Assembly: GCF_023638055.1 (NCBI RefSeq)
Contig: NZ_JAKRVY010000005.1
Location: 1-64,000 of the forward strand
DNA: 64,000 nucleotides
Origin: Natranaeroarchaeum aerophilus
GTDB lineage: Archaea > Halobacteriota > Halobacteria > Halobacteriales > Natronoarchaeaceae
Direction: 5' to 3'
In this document: positions 37,502-46,330 of the stretch, piece by piece
Layout of the letters: every line of letters begins with the position of its first letter
Numbering within the stretch: position 1 is the first letter of the stretch
Notes under the pieces: generated by a model
What the model was told of the DNA's origin: nothing
What the model saw: the letters and a program-made list of their open reading frames with translations, nothing else
Databases searched by the model: none
Position numbers and translations under genes: made by a program

Positions 37502-39043
37502 ATGACACAAGACACCTACGTCGGCGCAGTCGACCAGGGAACGACAGGAACGCGCTTCATGGTGTTCGACCACAGCGGGCAGGTAGTGGCGAACGCCTAC
37601 GAGAAACACGAACAGATCTACCCGGAGCCGGGCTGGGTCGAGCACGACCCCCGCGAGATCTGGGAGAACACGAAACAGGTCATTCAGGACGCACTCAACG
37701 ATGCTGGCCTGACCCCGGACCAGCTGGAAGCGATCGGCGTGACGAACCAGCGCGAGACGACGCTGCTGTGGGACGCCGATACGGGTCGGCCGCTCCACAA
37801 CGCACTGGTCTGGCAGGACCGCCGGACGACCGACCGAATCGAGACGCTGCAAGAGGAAGGTAAAGCGGACGACGTACAGGCCAAAACCGGTCTCGAACCC
37901 GATGCGTATTTCTCCGCGACGAAAGCCGAATGGTTGCTGGACAACGCTGACCCGATCAAGACCCAGCGCGCCCGCCCCGCCGACGTTCGCGAACGCGCCG
38001 CAGAGGGCGACGTGCTCTTTGGCACGATCGACACGTGGGTCATCTACAACCTGACTGGCAACCACATCACCGATGTCTCGAACGCATCGCGGACGATGCT
38101 GTTTGACATCCACGAGATGGAGTGGGACGACGAACTCTGTGAGGAGTTCCGCGTGCCCAAGGAGATGCTGCCGGAGGTCCGTCCCTCCAGCGACGAGAAG
38201 ACGTACGGCTCGACCGACTCCGATGGCTTCCTGAACGCGGAAGTCCCTGTCGCCGGTGCGCTCGGGGACCAGCAGGCGGCCCTGTTCGGCCAGACGTGTT
38301 TCGAGGCTGGCGATGCAAAGAACACCTACGGAACAGGGAGCTTCTTCCTGATGAACACGGGCAACGAGGCCGTCACCAGTGAAAACGGCCTGTTGACGAC
38401 TGTTGGCTTCCAGCGCTCGGGTGAGGAGGTCCAGTACGCGCTCGAAGGATCGATCTTCATCACCGGCGCGGCGATCGAGTGGCTCAACGATATGGATCTC
38501 ATCGAGGACGCCGCCGAGACCGAGGAGCTCGCGCGCAGCGTCGACTCGACGGACGGCGTCTACTTCGTTCCCGCGTTTACTGGACTCGGTGCGCCACACT
38601 GGGACCAGCGTGCACGCGGGACGATCGTCGGCATGACGCGTGGGACCCGACGCGAGCACATCGTGCGGGCAACCCTCGAATCCATCGCGTATCAGACCCG
38701 CGACGTCGCCGAAGCGATGGAGGCCGACAGCGGGATCGACATGCAGACGCTGCGTGTCGACGGCGGTGCAGTCAAGAACAACTACCTCTGTCAGCTCCAG
38801 TCCGACATCATCGACACGGATATCGCACGTCCGGAGGTCGACGAGACGACGGCGCTTGGCTCGGCCTACGCGGCCGGTCTCGCGGTCGGCTACTGGTCTG
38901 ACCTCGACGAACTCACCGCGAACTGGCAGATCGACCGAGAGTTCGAGCCCGAGATGTCGAACGAGGAGGCGGACAAACTGTACAGCCGCTGGTCCGACGC
39001 CATCGACCGCTCCCGTGACTGGGCCCGTGACGGTGGTGACTGA
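37502..39043 (+). CDS. glpK: Glycerol kinase, copy 1
   Basis: This 513-aa FGGY-family kinase phosphorylates glycerol to sn-glycerol-3-phosphate. The N-terminal phosphate loop DQGTTGTRFMVFD is at about 10-22. Conserved elements QRETTLLWD, the ATP-site GTGSFFLMNTG and PHWDQRARG are all present. The ATG at 37502 is chosen because upstream residues (from a GTG at 37451) look random. It is divergent from glpABC, and a membrane protein gene begins 2 nt after its stop. Two more copies lie at 41762 and 43586. Confidence 0.95.
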   Translation: MTQDTYVGAVDQGTTGTRFMVFDHSGQVVANAYEKHEQIYPEPGWVEHDPREIWENTKQVIQDALNDAGLTPDQLEAIGVTNQRETTLLWDADTGRPLHNALVWQDRRTTDRIETLQEEGKADDVQAKTGLEPDAYFSATKAEWLLDNADPIKTQRARPADVRERAAEGDVLFGTIDTWVIYNLTGNHITDVSNASRTMLFDIHEMEWDDELCEEFRVPKEMLPEVRPSSDEKTYGSTDSDGFLNAEVPVAGALGDQQAALFGQTCFEAGDAKNTYGTGSFFLMNTGNEAVTSENGLLTTVGFQRSGEEVQYALEGSIFITGAAIEWLNDMDLIEDAAETEELARSVDSTDGVYFVPAFTGLGAPHWDQRARGTIVGMTRGTRREHIVRATLESIAYQTRDVAEAMEADSGIDMQTLRVDGGAVKNNYLCQLQSDIIDTDIARPEVDETTALGSAYAAGLAVGYWSDLDELTANWQIDREFEPEMSNEEADKLYSRWSDAIDRSRDWARDGGD

Positions 39044-39045
39044 AC

Positions 39046-40032
39046 GTGGTACTCGAAGCAACGCTACTGGGGGATCCGGTCTTCTGGATGGCGGCGTTCG
39101 CAGGCGGTGCCTTCGCAGCCTCGATCGGTGCCCTTCCGGCATTCGTCTTCACCGGCTTCATGGTCATTGCCGGGGAAGCGGCCGCTGCCGCAGGTGCAGA
39201 GGGTGTAATCACCGGCTCAATCGGGTTCGGTCCAGTCTTTGGTCCGCACATCGGCTTCGCGGCCGGTGCCGCAGCAGCTGCGTACGCTGCAAAGCAAGGG
39301 TACCTTGACGATGGGAAAAACATCGTCGACGGGTTAGGAACGCACAATGTCGATGTACTCCTTGTTGGTGGTCTGTTTGGCGTAATCGGCTTTGCTGGTG
39401 AGCAGATGCTGAACTACGTCGGCTCGCCGACTGATAACATCGCCCTGATGGTGTTCCTCTCCGCGCTGATTCACCGGGTCGTCTTCGGCTACAGCATCAT
39501 CGGGGAGATCACCGGCGACGGCATCTTCGACATGAGCCCCGCCGAACGAGACGAAGAGGAAGCACCGGGACTCTGGCTACCGCACATGTACAAATGGGGC
39601 GGGGTCACGATGATCGGTCTCATCGCGGGTCTCGTCGGTGGGTTCGTTTACCTCGAAACGGGTAGCGTCGTGCTCGTCTTCGGTATCAGCGCGGCCAGTC
39701 TGGTATTCCTCAACTGTGGGGTTCCGGACTTCCCGGTTACCCACCACATGACACTTCCCGGGGCAGCCGGGGCGTTCGGTGTAGCTGCTGGTGGACTGGC
39801 CGGTCCGGAAGTCGCCATGCTCGCGGCAGCCGGACTCGGCATCTTCGGGGCGCTCTCGGGTGAGGTCTGTGCCCGTGTGTTCTACGTCCACGGTTCGACT
39901 CACGTTGACCCGCCAGCGTTCGGTATCGCTGCGTCCGGGTTCCTCCTGACGATCCTGGCGCTCATCTTTGGGGACTTCGCCGCGTTCTGGGCGTTCCCCG
40001 AGTCGATCATTGGACTGGACCTGGGAGCATAA
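39046..40032 (+). CDS. Polytopic membrane protein coupled to glpK, putative glycerol-related transporter
   Basis: This 328-aa hydrophobic protein starts at a GTG two bases after the glpK stop. About nine TM segments are visible, many rich in Gly and Ala. It has a short cytosolic loop with AERDEEEAPG and conserved-looking HH and CGVPDFPVTHHMTLPG motifs near residue 225. The NPA boxes of aquaglyceroporins are absent, so it is not a MIP channel. Homologous genes next to haloarchaeal glpK have been called putative glycerol facilitators by context only. Its tight coupling to glpK supports a role in glycerol entry or retention; not proven. Confidence 0.65.
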   Translation: MVLEATLLGDPVFWMAAFAGGAFAASIGALPAFVFTGFMVIAGEAAAAAGAEGVITGSIGFGPVFGPHIGFAAGAAAAAYAAKQGYLDDGKNIVDGLGTHNVDVLLVGGLFGVIGFAGEQMLNYVGSPTDNIALMVFLSALIHRVVFGYSIIGEITGDGIFDMSPAERDEEEAPGLWLPHMYKWGGVTMIGLIAGLVGGFVYLETGSVVLVFGISAASLVFLNCGVPDFPVTHHMTLPGAAGAFGVAAGGLAGPEVAMLAAAGLGIFGALSGEVCARVFYVHGSTHVDPPAFGIAASGFLLTILALIFGDFAAFWAFPESIIGLDLGA

Positions 40033-40035
40033 GGT

Positions 40036-40058
40036 CCACACCAGTTTTTTCAGTGTGA
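40036..40058 (+). terminator. Stem-loop with T-run after the glpK-membrane protein unit
   Basis: CACAC and GTGTG flank a loop containing six T (40045-40050), 4 to 26 nt after the stop codon. It fits an archaeal terminator. Confidence 0.5.
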
Positions 40059-40145
40059 CCGCATCGTAGCAGCTCATTCATCTCTTTTGAGTGTGGTCAC
40101 TGTCACTATGCTCTGTTCGAGTGGGGCTACCGTGCCGATGTCTTG

Positions 40146-40152
40146 AAAAAAA
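40146..40152 (-). terminator. Oligo-T terminator of the UspA gene
   Basis: Seven consecutive T on the minus strand, 5 nt after the UspA stop codon. Confidence 0.55.
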
Positions 40153-40157
40153 GGCGA

Positions 40158-40706
40158 TCAGTCGTCTTCGTCGTGGTTGCGTCGAACGGTGACGACTGGA
40201 ACATCGGACGTACGGAGCACTTTCTCGGTCACGCTACCGAGCAGATATCGGTCGATCCCCGATCGCCCGTGAGTCCCCATGACGACGAGGTCGATATCGT
40301 TGTTGTCCGCGTAGCCGACGATCACTTGGTGGGGTTTCCCAACACGAACTGCCGACTCGACTGCAAGTCCCTCAAATTGTTCGGCTGCCTCGGAAACGAC
40401 TTCCTCGCACCGCTCCCGGTGGGCATCCTGAAGCTCCGTTGGATCCCTTCCAGCCATCGCTGCCCGCCCCCGTTCGTGTCGATCCGGATCGGTCTTCTCG
40501 CCGGCCATTCCCGACGTTACGTCGGGTTCGGGGCTGCCGATCATTCCGGTCGGGCCGTTCTCGCTCTCGTAGCCGAGATACGACGAGTCGGCGACGTGCA
40601 GGACGTGCACCGTTGCATCGTACGTTTCAGCCAGATTGCGGACGTGACTGGTGGCGGCATCTGCGCCTTCACTCCCGTCAGTCGGGTACAGAATTGCGTT
40701 GTACAT
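40158..40706 (-). CDS. Universal stress protein (UspA family)
   Basis: This 182-aa Usp protein begins MYNAILYPTDGSEGADAA and has the nucleotide-binding signature VMGTHGRSGIDRYLLGSVTEK near residues 144-164. It has a longer mid-region than most (insertion of about 30 residues with GSPEPDVTSGMAGEKTDPDR), which may alter ligand binding. It sits on the opposite strand between the glpK-membrane protein unit and two small membrane protein genes. Its role in glycerol metabolism, if any, is unknown. Confidence 0.92.
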   Translation of the reverse strand: MYNAILYPTDGSEGADAATSHVRNLAETYDATVHVLHVADSSYLGYESENGPTGMIGSPEPDVTSGMAGEKTDPDRHERGRAAMAGRDPTELQDAHRERCEEVVSEAAEQFEGLAVESAVRVGKPHQVIVGYADNNDIDLVVMGTHGRSGIDRYLLGSVTEKVLRTSDVPVVTVRRNHDEDD

Positions 40707-40731
40707 AATCTCTCCCGATTAGCCACTCGGG

Positions 40732-40740
40732 CATATATAA
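40732..40740 (-). promoter_or_regulatory. TATA box of the UspA gene
   Basis: On the minus strand TTATATATG lies 26-34 nt upstream of the ATG at 40706, predicting a leaderless mRNA. Confidence 0.55.
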
Positions 40741-40863
40741 CGTTCATTCCAAACAAACATATCTTTATGGGCTCATTCAGGGTTTCGCGCAGATAGCAAA
40801 ACACGGTGAATCGGCCGTGGAGACTCAGATATAATTATATACGTTCGTGAGCAATACCAGTCC

Positions 40864-41265
40864 ATGTCGGAATACAAGTTCTCAAACCGGGTCAAAATCG
40901 CCGATAAGTGGAGCTGGGTGGTCTCGACGCTGGTTACGGTGGTGTTCTTTACGGCGAGTCTTCTGCTGACGATGCACGCGGAATTTAGTGCGATCGTCGC
41001 CGCTGGTGTCGGTATCAGTATCCAGTTTCTGCTCCCGTACTACGTCAGTATGGCCGTTCCCGCCGACGAGCGCCAATCGCTCGCCGACCACCCGACTGCG
41101 GACGACTTTCACCATGGCGCGGTTGGGGGGGCGTTGCTTCTCGGATCGCTCGGCGGGTTCGTAACGATGCTCGTTACCACCGATCTGAATATCAGCCTCC
41201 TCACTGGCTGTTTCCTTGCCGTTATCGGGTTCATGCCGCTTCGTGGAATGCTCCCTCGGCGGTGA
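40864..41265 (+). CDS. Small membrane protein, four predicted TM segments
   Basis: This 133-aa protein has hydrophobic segments at about 18-38, 42-62, 85-104 and 109-126, with an acidic loop carrying DERQSLADHPTADDFHH. No family is recognised. A TATA-like ATTATATA (about 40835-40842) lies 22-29 nt upstream of the ATG. The next membrane protein gene begins 6 nt after its stop, so the two form an operon. Confidence 0.65.
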   Translation: MSEYKFSNRVKIADKWSWVVSTLVTVVFFTASLLLTMHAEFSAIVAAGVGISIQFLLPYYVSMAVPADERQSLADHPTADDFHHGAVGGALLLGSLGGFVTMLVTTDLNISLLTGCFLAVIGFMPLRGMLPRR

Positions 41266-41271
41266 CCGTCG

Positions 41272-41496
41272 ATGACAAACCAATTGATTGACGGATCCGA
41301 CCACCTCGGACTCGAGCGACGCGACTATCGGAATCTGGCTCTCACTGTCGCAGTAATGTCGATGTTATTCTTTGCGTTCATCGATGGGTCTGTCACGACC
41401 AGACTGCTGACCGCCCTTGTCGGTGGGTTGATCGCAGGTGTCGTTTTTGTCGTCGTCACGGTCATCATCAACGCGTACAAGCCTGATCACTGGTGA
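41272..41496 (+). CDS. Small membrane protein, two predicted TM segments
   Basis: This 74-aa protein has a polar N-terminus (MTNQLIDGSDHLGLERRDYR) and two hydrophobic segments (about 21-40 and 45-66). It follows the previous gene by 6 nt and may form a two-subunit membrane complex with it. Function unknown. Confidence 0.6.
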   Translation: MTNQLIDGSDHLGLERRDYRNLALTVAVMSMLFFAFIDGSVTTRLLTALVGGLIAGVVFVVVTVIINAYKPDHW

Positions 41497-41551
41497 CTCC
41501 AGCCCGGTCGACGTGGAATACGGTGGATTCAGCACGGAACAGCGCACAAGT

Positions 41552-41570
41552 CCACGGCTTCAGTCGTTGG
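41552..41570 (+). repeat. Degenerate hairpin resembling an IS200/IS605-type end
   Basis: CCACGGC-TTCA-GTCGTTGG forms an imperfect hairpin with a TTCA loop, similar in form to the hairpins at ends of IS200/IS605-family elements. No transposase is nearby. It may be a remnant or chance. Confidence 0.2.
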
Positions 41571-41667
41571 TGGCTGATCCATACCAAACGCCAGCGCTTC
41601 AGCCCGCCGGGAAGTGCAGTGACGAGTCCTGACTGCCGTATTCTGGACGAGTCCATCTGTGTGGTAC

Positions 41668-41682
41668 GTTTATTATGAATAC
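41668..41682 (+). promoter_or_regulatory. Promoter of the second glpK
   Basis: GTTTATTATGAATAC resembles the promoter of the first glpK (TTTATAATGAATG). The TATA element lies about 93 nt before the ATG. Confidence 0.45.
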
Positions 41683-41761
41683 TGGCGTCATCTATTATTA
41701 GGACCTCGCCGGGAGTACTTACCGATGCGTGTCATACACCGGCGGGACCAGTTATTCACCT

Positions 41762-43303
41762 ATGACAGACAATACTTATGTGGGCGCTGTCGACCAGGGA
41801 ACCACAGGAACACGGTTCATCGTGTTCGACCACAGCGGACAGATCGTGGCCAACGCCTACGAGAAACACGAACAGATCTATCCGGAACCGGGCTGGGTCG
41901 AGCACGACCCCCGAGAGATCTGGGAGAACACCAGAGACGTCACCAATCAGGCGCTTTCGGATGCGGGCATCACCGCGGACCAGCTCGAAGCCATTGGCGT
42001 GACGAACCAGCGCGAGACGACGCTGCTGTGGGACGCCGATACGGGTCGACCGCTCCACAACGCACTGGTCTGGCAGGACCGCCGAACGACCGACCGCATC
42101 GAGACGCTGCAAGAAGAGGACAAGGCCGACGACGTGCAGGCCAAAACGGGACTGGAGCCGGACGCGTACTTTTCGGCGACGAAGGCCGAGTGGTTGCTGG
42201 ACAACGCCGACCCGATCAAGACCCAGCGGGCCCGCCCCGCCGATGTCCGGGAGCGCGCCGCAGAGGGCGACGTGCTTTTTGGCACGATCGACACCTGGGT
42301 CATCTACAACCTGACTGGCAACCACATCACGGACGTGACGAACGCATCGCGGACGATGCTGTTCAACATCCACGAGATGGACTGGGATGACGAACTCTGT
42401 GAGGAGTTTCGCGTCCCCAGAGAGATGCTACCGGAGGTCCGTCCCTCTAGCGACGAGGAGACCTACGGCAGTACCGACGCCGACGGGTTCCTCGGTACCG
42501 AGGTACCGGTCGCAGGTGCCCTTGGTGATCAGCAAGCGGCGCTGTTCGGGCAGACCTGCTTCGAGGCTGGCGATGCCAAAAACACCTATGGGACGGGGAG
42601 TTTCTTCCTGATGAACACGGGTGACGAGGCCGTCACGAGCGAACATGGCCTGCTGACGACGGTCGGCTTCCAGCGCTCGGGCGACCCCGTCCAGTACGCA
42701 CTGGAAGGGTCGATCTTCATCACTGGCGCGGCGATCGAGTGGCTCGAAGACATGCAGCTCATCGAGGACGCTGCTGAAACCGAAGAGCTCGCACGCAGCG
42801 TGGACTCGACGGACGGCGTCTACTTCGTTCCCGCGTTCACTGGACTCGGTGCACCCCACTGGGATCAGCGTGCACGCGGGACGATCGTCGGCATGACCCG
42901 CGGGACCCGACGCGAGCATATCGTGCGGGCGACGCTGGAATCGATCGCGTACCAGACCCGCGACGTGGCAGAGGCAATGGAGGCCGACAGCGGCATCGAC
43001 ATGCAGACACTGCGTGTCGATGGTGGTGCGGTCAAGAACAACTACCTCTGTCAGCTCCAGTCCGATATTATCGACACGGACATCGCGCGTCCGGAGGTCG
43101 ACGAGACGACCGCACTCGGTTCGGCGTACGCCGCTGGCCTCGCCGTCGGCTACTGGTCGGATCTGGACGAACTCACCGCGAACTGGCAGATCGACCGCGA
43201 GTTCGAGCCCGAAATGTCGAACGAGGAGGCGAACAAACTGTACAGTCGCTGGTCCGATGCCGTTGATCGCTCCCGTGACTGGGCCCGCGACTCTGACGAG
43301 TAA
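41762..43303 (+). CDS. glpK: Glycerol kinase, copy 2
   Basis: This 513-aa FGGY kinase has all the motifs of copy 1 (DQGTTGTRF, QRETTLLWD, GTGSFFLMNTG, PHWDQRARG). It is nearly identical to copy 1 in the C-terminal ~180 residues, from about TEELARSVDSTDG to the end, while the N-terminal part differs at scattered positions. This suggests recent duplication or gene conversion. The ATG at 41762 is preferred over an upstream GTG that would add 11 residues. No transporter gene follows, only copy 3 after a 282-nt gap. Confidence 0.95.
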   Translation: MTDNTYVGAVDQGTTGTRFIVFDHSGQIVANAYEKHEQIYPEPGWVEHDPREIWENTRDVTNQALSDAGITADQLEAIGVTNQRETTLLWDADTGRPLHNALVWQDRRTTDRIETLQEEDKADDVQAKTGLEPDAYFSATKAEWLLDNADPIKTQRARPADVRERAAEGDVLFGTIDTWVIYNLTGNHITDVTNASRTMLFNIHEMDWDDELCEEFRVPREMLPEVRPSSDEETYGSTDADGFLGTEVPVAGALGDQQAALFGQTCFEAGDAKNTYGTGSFFLMNTGDEAVTSEHGLLTTVGFQRSGDPVQYALEGSIFITGAAIEWLEDMQLIEDAAETEELARSVDSTDGVYFVPAFTGLGAPHWDQRARGTIVGMTRGTRREHIVRATLESIAYQTRDVAEAMEADSGIDMQTLRVDGGAVKNNYLCQLQSDIIDTDIARPEVDETTALGSAYAAGLAVGYWSDLDELTANWQIDREFEPEMSNEEANKLYSRWSDAVDRSRDWARDSDE

Positions 43304-43482
43304 TTCTCCGTAGCTTATTTTTGTCGCAAGTATACAGGAACGAGAGCCTCCGACAGTATGAACTTAGTGAGGGCCGATAACGTCGTTTCATCTGTCGAGA
43401 GTCTCTCTACCCTGCTCCGGTGATGCCGTCCGTTCGTAGCCTCTGGAGTCCCTTTACTGGCAACGTATCTGGGACTCGGGGG

Positions 43483-43502
43483 AACATTTATCACTGATAC
43501 TG
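43483..43502 (+). promoter_or_regulatory. Promoter of the third glpK
   Basis: AACATTTATCACTGATACTG matches the AACATTTATAATGAAT element of the first glpK and the GATACTGG/GAATACTGG end of the second. The TATA element is about 99 nt ahead of the ATG. Confidence 0.45.
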
Positions 43503-43585
43503 GAAATTTTCTAGCAAGGAATCGCTGGCGGCTGACCGTATTTGACCTCGCTATCCGAACTGGGGGGATCCCGGAACACGAAACC

Positions 43586-45118
43586 ATGACAGACAACACC
43601 TATGTTGGCGCAGTCGACCAGGGAACGACAGGAACACGCTTTATGGTGTTCGACCACAGCGGGCAGGTCGTGGCGAACGCCTACGAGAAACACGAACAGC
43701 ACTATCCGGAGCCGGGGTGGGTCGAGCACGACCCCAACGAGATCTGGGAGAACACGAAAGCGGTTACGGAACGGGCCCTTGGCGCTGCAAACCTCTCTGC
43801 GGACCAGCTCGAAGCGATCGGCGTAACCAACCAGCGCGAGACGACACTGCTGTGGGACGCCGACACCGGGCGGCCGCTGCACAACGCACTGGTCTGGCAG
43901 GACCGCCGGACGACCAGCCGGATCGAGACGCTGCAAGAGGAAGGCAAAGCCGGCGACATACTGGATAAAACCGGTCTCGAACCCGACGCATACTTTTCGG
44001 CGACGAAGGCCGAATGGCTGCTCAACAACGCCGATCCGATCAAAACCCAGCGCGCACGCCCCGCCGACGTTCGCGAGCGCGCGAGCGAGGGCGAGGTTCT
44101 GTTCGGGACGATCGATTCCTGGCTGATCTACAACCTGACGGGTAACCACATCACGGATGTGACCAACGCCTCGCGGACGATGCTGTTCAACATCCACGAG
44201 ATGGAGTGGGATGACGAACTCTGCGAGGAGTTCCGCGTTCCAGAGGAGATGCTACCGGAAGTCCGCCCGTCCAGCGACGAGAACTACTACGGCTACACCG
44301 ATCCGGACGGCTTCCTCGGCGAGGAGATTCCGGTCGCGGGCGCACTTGGCGACCAGCAGGCCGCGCTGTTCGGGCAGACCTGCTTCGATGCGGGTGATGC
44401 GAAAAACACCTACGGGACGGGTAGTTTCTTCCTGATGAACACGGGCAACGAGGCCGTCACCAGCGACAACGGTCTGCTGACGACAGTTGGCTTCCAGCGC
44501 TCGGGCGAACCCGTCCAGTACGCGCTGGAAGGGTCGATCTTCATCACCGGTGCGGCGATCGAGTGGCTCGAAGATATGACGATTATCGACGCCCCGGCCG
44601 AGACTGAAAAGCTCGCACGGAGCGTCGACTCGACGGACGGCGTCTACTTTGTTCCTGCGTTCACTGGACTCGGCGCGCCCCACTGGGACCAGCGTGCACG
44701 TGGAACCCTGGTCGGACTAACCAGGGGAACGCGACGTGAACACATTGTGCGGGCAACGCTGGAAGCCATCGCGTACCAGACACGCGACGTGGCCGAAGCC
44801 ATGGAGGCCGACAGCGGCATCGACATGGGTGCTCTCCGTGTCGACGGCGGCGCGGTGAAAAATAACTTTCTCTGTCAACTGCAGTCCGATATCATCGGCT
44901 CGGGAATCGTCCGACCACAGGTCGACGAGACGACTGCTCTGGGGTCAGCCTACGCGGCCGGTCTCGCCGTGGGCTACTGGTCGGATCTGGACGAACTCAC
45001 CACGAACTGGCAGGTGGACCGACAGTTCGAGCCCGAGATGGAAGCCGAACGTGTGGACCGCCGGTACGAGCAGTGGTCGGATGCGGTCGAGCGGTCGCTC
45101 GACTGGTCGGGAGAGTGA
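43586..45118 (+). CDS. glpK: Glycerol kinase, copy 3
   Basis: This 510-aa FGGY kinase shares all catalytic and substrate motifs with the other two copies. It is the most diverged of the three: the C-terminus ends EAERVDRRYEQWSDAVERSLDW instead of SNEEADKLYSRWSDA, and internal changes such as SSDENYYGYTDPDG occur near the regulatory region. It is intact with no frame break, so it is probably functional. Different affinity or expression from copies 1 and 2 is possible but unproven. Confidence 0.94.
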   Translation: MTDNTYVGAVDQGTTGTRFMVFDHSGQVVANAYEKHEQHYPEPGWVEHDPNEIWENTKAVTERALGAANLSADQLEAIGVTNQRETTLLWDADTGRPLHNALVWQDRRTTSRIETLQEEGKAGDILDKTGLEPDAYFSATKAEWLLNNADPIKTQRARPADVRERASEGEVLFGTIDSWLIYNLTGNHITDVTNASRTMLFNIHEMEWDDELCEEFRVPEEMLPEVRPSSDENYYGYTDPDGFLGEEIPVAGALGDQQAALFGQTCFDAGDAKNTYGTGSFFLMNTGNEAVTSDNGLLTTVGFQRSGEPVQYALEGSIFITGAAIEWLEDMTIIDAPAETEKLARSVDSTDGVYFVPAFTGLGAPHWDQRARGTLVGLTRGTRREHIVRATLEAIAYQTRDVAEAMEADSGIDMGALRVDGGAVKNNFLCQLQSDIIGSGIVRPQVDETTALGSAYAAGLAVGYWSDLDELTTNWQVDRQFEPEMEAERVDRRYEQWSDAVERSLDWSGE

Positions 45119-45277
45119 ACCGCTTCGGGGCCAACCCCCGATGTATTCTCCATCACCGCCTGATTATCGCACCGATCGCTATCGTCGGTGGCTTCGAAAT
45201 CAGCGTCTGGGTCCCGCTGTCGGTCTACCCCCCGATTCGACACCCCGTTTTTTGTCCGTCTGTCGCCACGTACGAGT

Positions 45278-46327
45278 ATGAGCGCCAACCTCCTCGTCTA
45301 CGGCTCGTACGGCTACACCGGCTCGCTGGTCGTCGACCACGCTCTCTCCAGGGGACTCGATCCGATCCTCGCCGGACGTCGGGCCGAACCGGTCGAACGA
45401 CAGGCCGACGAACTGGGCTGCAGCCATCGCGTGTTCAGCCTCGAACACCCAACCGTCATCGCCGACCAGCTGGCCGATATCGATGTCCTGTTGAACTGTG
45501 CCGGGCCGTTCTCCGCGACGGCAGATCCACTCGTCTCGGCGTGTCTCGCGACCGAAACACACTACCTCGATGTCACTGGTGAATATCGGGTCATCGAACG
45601 CATCGCCGAGCGTGACCGGGACGCCGAGCAGGCGGACATCACGCTGCTTCCGGCGGTTGGCTTCGACGTCGTTCCGACTGACTGTCTGGCCGCGACTCTG
45701 GCGTCCGACCTGCCCGACGCGACACGGCTCGAACTCGCCATCGACGGCGGGACGACCATCTCACAGGGTACTGCAAAATCGCTCGTCGAGGGACTCGGCT
45801 CGCCCGGTGCGGTCCGGCGCGATGGACGACTCGAAGACGTCCCTGCGGCGTGGAACTCCCGCGAGATCGACTTCGGTGACGGTCCCGAATCGGCGATAAC
45901 GATCCCGTGGGGCGATGTCGTCACCGCGTTCCACTCGACCGGGATCGGCGATATCGAGGTGTACACCGCGGTGCCGGAGCCAGCGATCACCGCGATGCAA
46001 CGGACGCGCCCGCTCGGTGCCCTGCTGCGGACCGAGCCGGTCCAGCGACTTCTCAAGGGGGTGGTCGAACTGGCGATCTCCGGGCCGTCCCCGCAACAGC
46101 GCGCCGAGAACGTCTGTCGTGTCTGGGGGCGAGTCACGAATGATGCGGGCGAGAGCGCTACTGGACGGCTCCGGACGCCCGATCCGTACGAGACGACGAA
46201 GCTGACGACAGTCGAGGCGGCGAGACGTCTCCTCGAAGACGACATTTCGAGCGGGTTTCAGACCCCGGCGACGGCGTTTGGAGCCGACTTTGCGACCGAG
46301 TTCGAGGGCATCGAGCGCGTGGAGTGA
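45278..46327 (+). CDS. Saccharopine dehydrogenase-like NAD(P)-binding protein
   Basis: This 349-aa protein starts with a Rossmann dinucleotide loop YGSYGYTGSLVVDHAL (about 7-22). It contains LNCAGPFSATADPLV and HYLDVTGEYRVIE, which are hallmarks of the saccharopine-dehydrogenase-like (trans-acting enoyl reductase type) family. The substrate cannot be told. The ATG at 45278 was chosen because the upstream 30 residues of the open frame are basic and Ser-rich. It converges on a UspA gene 3 nt away and is probably monocistronic. Confidence 0.85.
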   Translation: MSANLLVYGSYGYTGSLVVDHALSRGLDPILAGRRAEPVERQADELGCSHRVFSLEHPTVIADQLADIDVLLNCAGPFSATADPLVSACLATETHYLDVTGEYRVIERIAERDRDAEQADITLLPAVGFDVVPTDCLAATLASDLPDATRLELAIDGGTTISQGTAKSLVEGLGSPGAVRRDGRLEDVPAAWNSREIDFGDGPESAITIPWGDVVTAFHSTGIGDIEVYTAVPEPAITAMQRTRPLGALLRTEPVQRLLKGVVELAISGPSPQQRAENVCRVWGRVTNDAGESATGRLRTPDPYETTKLTTVEAARRLLEDDISSGFQTPATAFGADFATEFEGIERVE

Positions 46328-46330
46328 GAA

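Noticed and set aside
37427-39142. 571-codon minus-strand frame opposite the first glpK
   Set aside because: Shadow frame; analogous frames occur opposite the other glpK copies because the sequences are related.
41497-41661. Remnant of an IS200/IS605-type element with omega-RNA-like hairpin
   Set aside because: Only one imperfect hairpin with TTCA loop; no transposase or TnpB fragment could be traced, so kept only as a low-confidence repeat.
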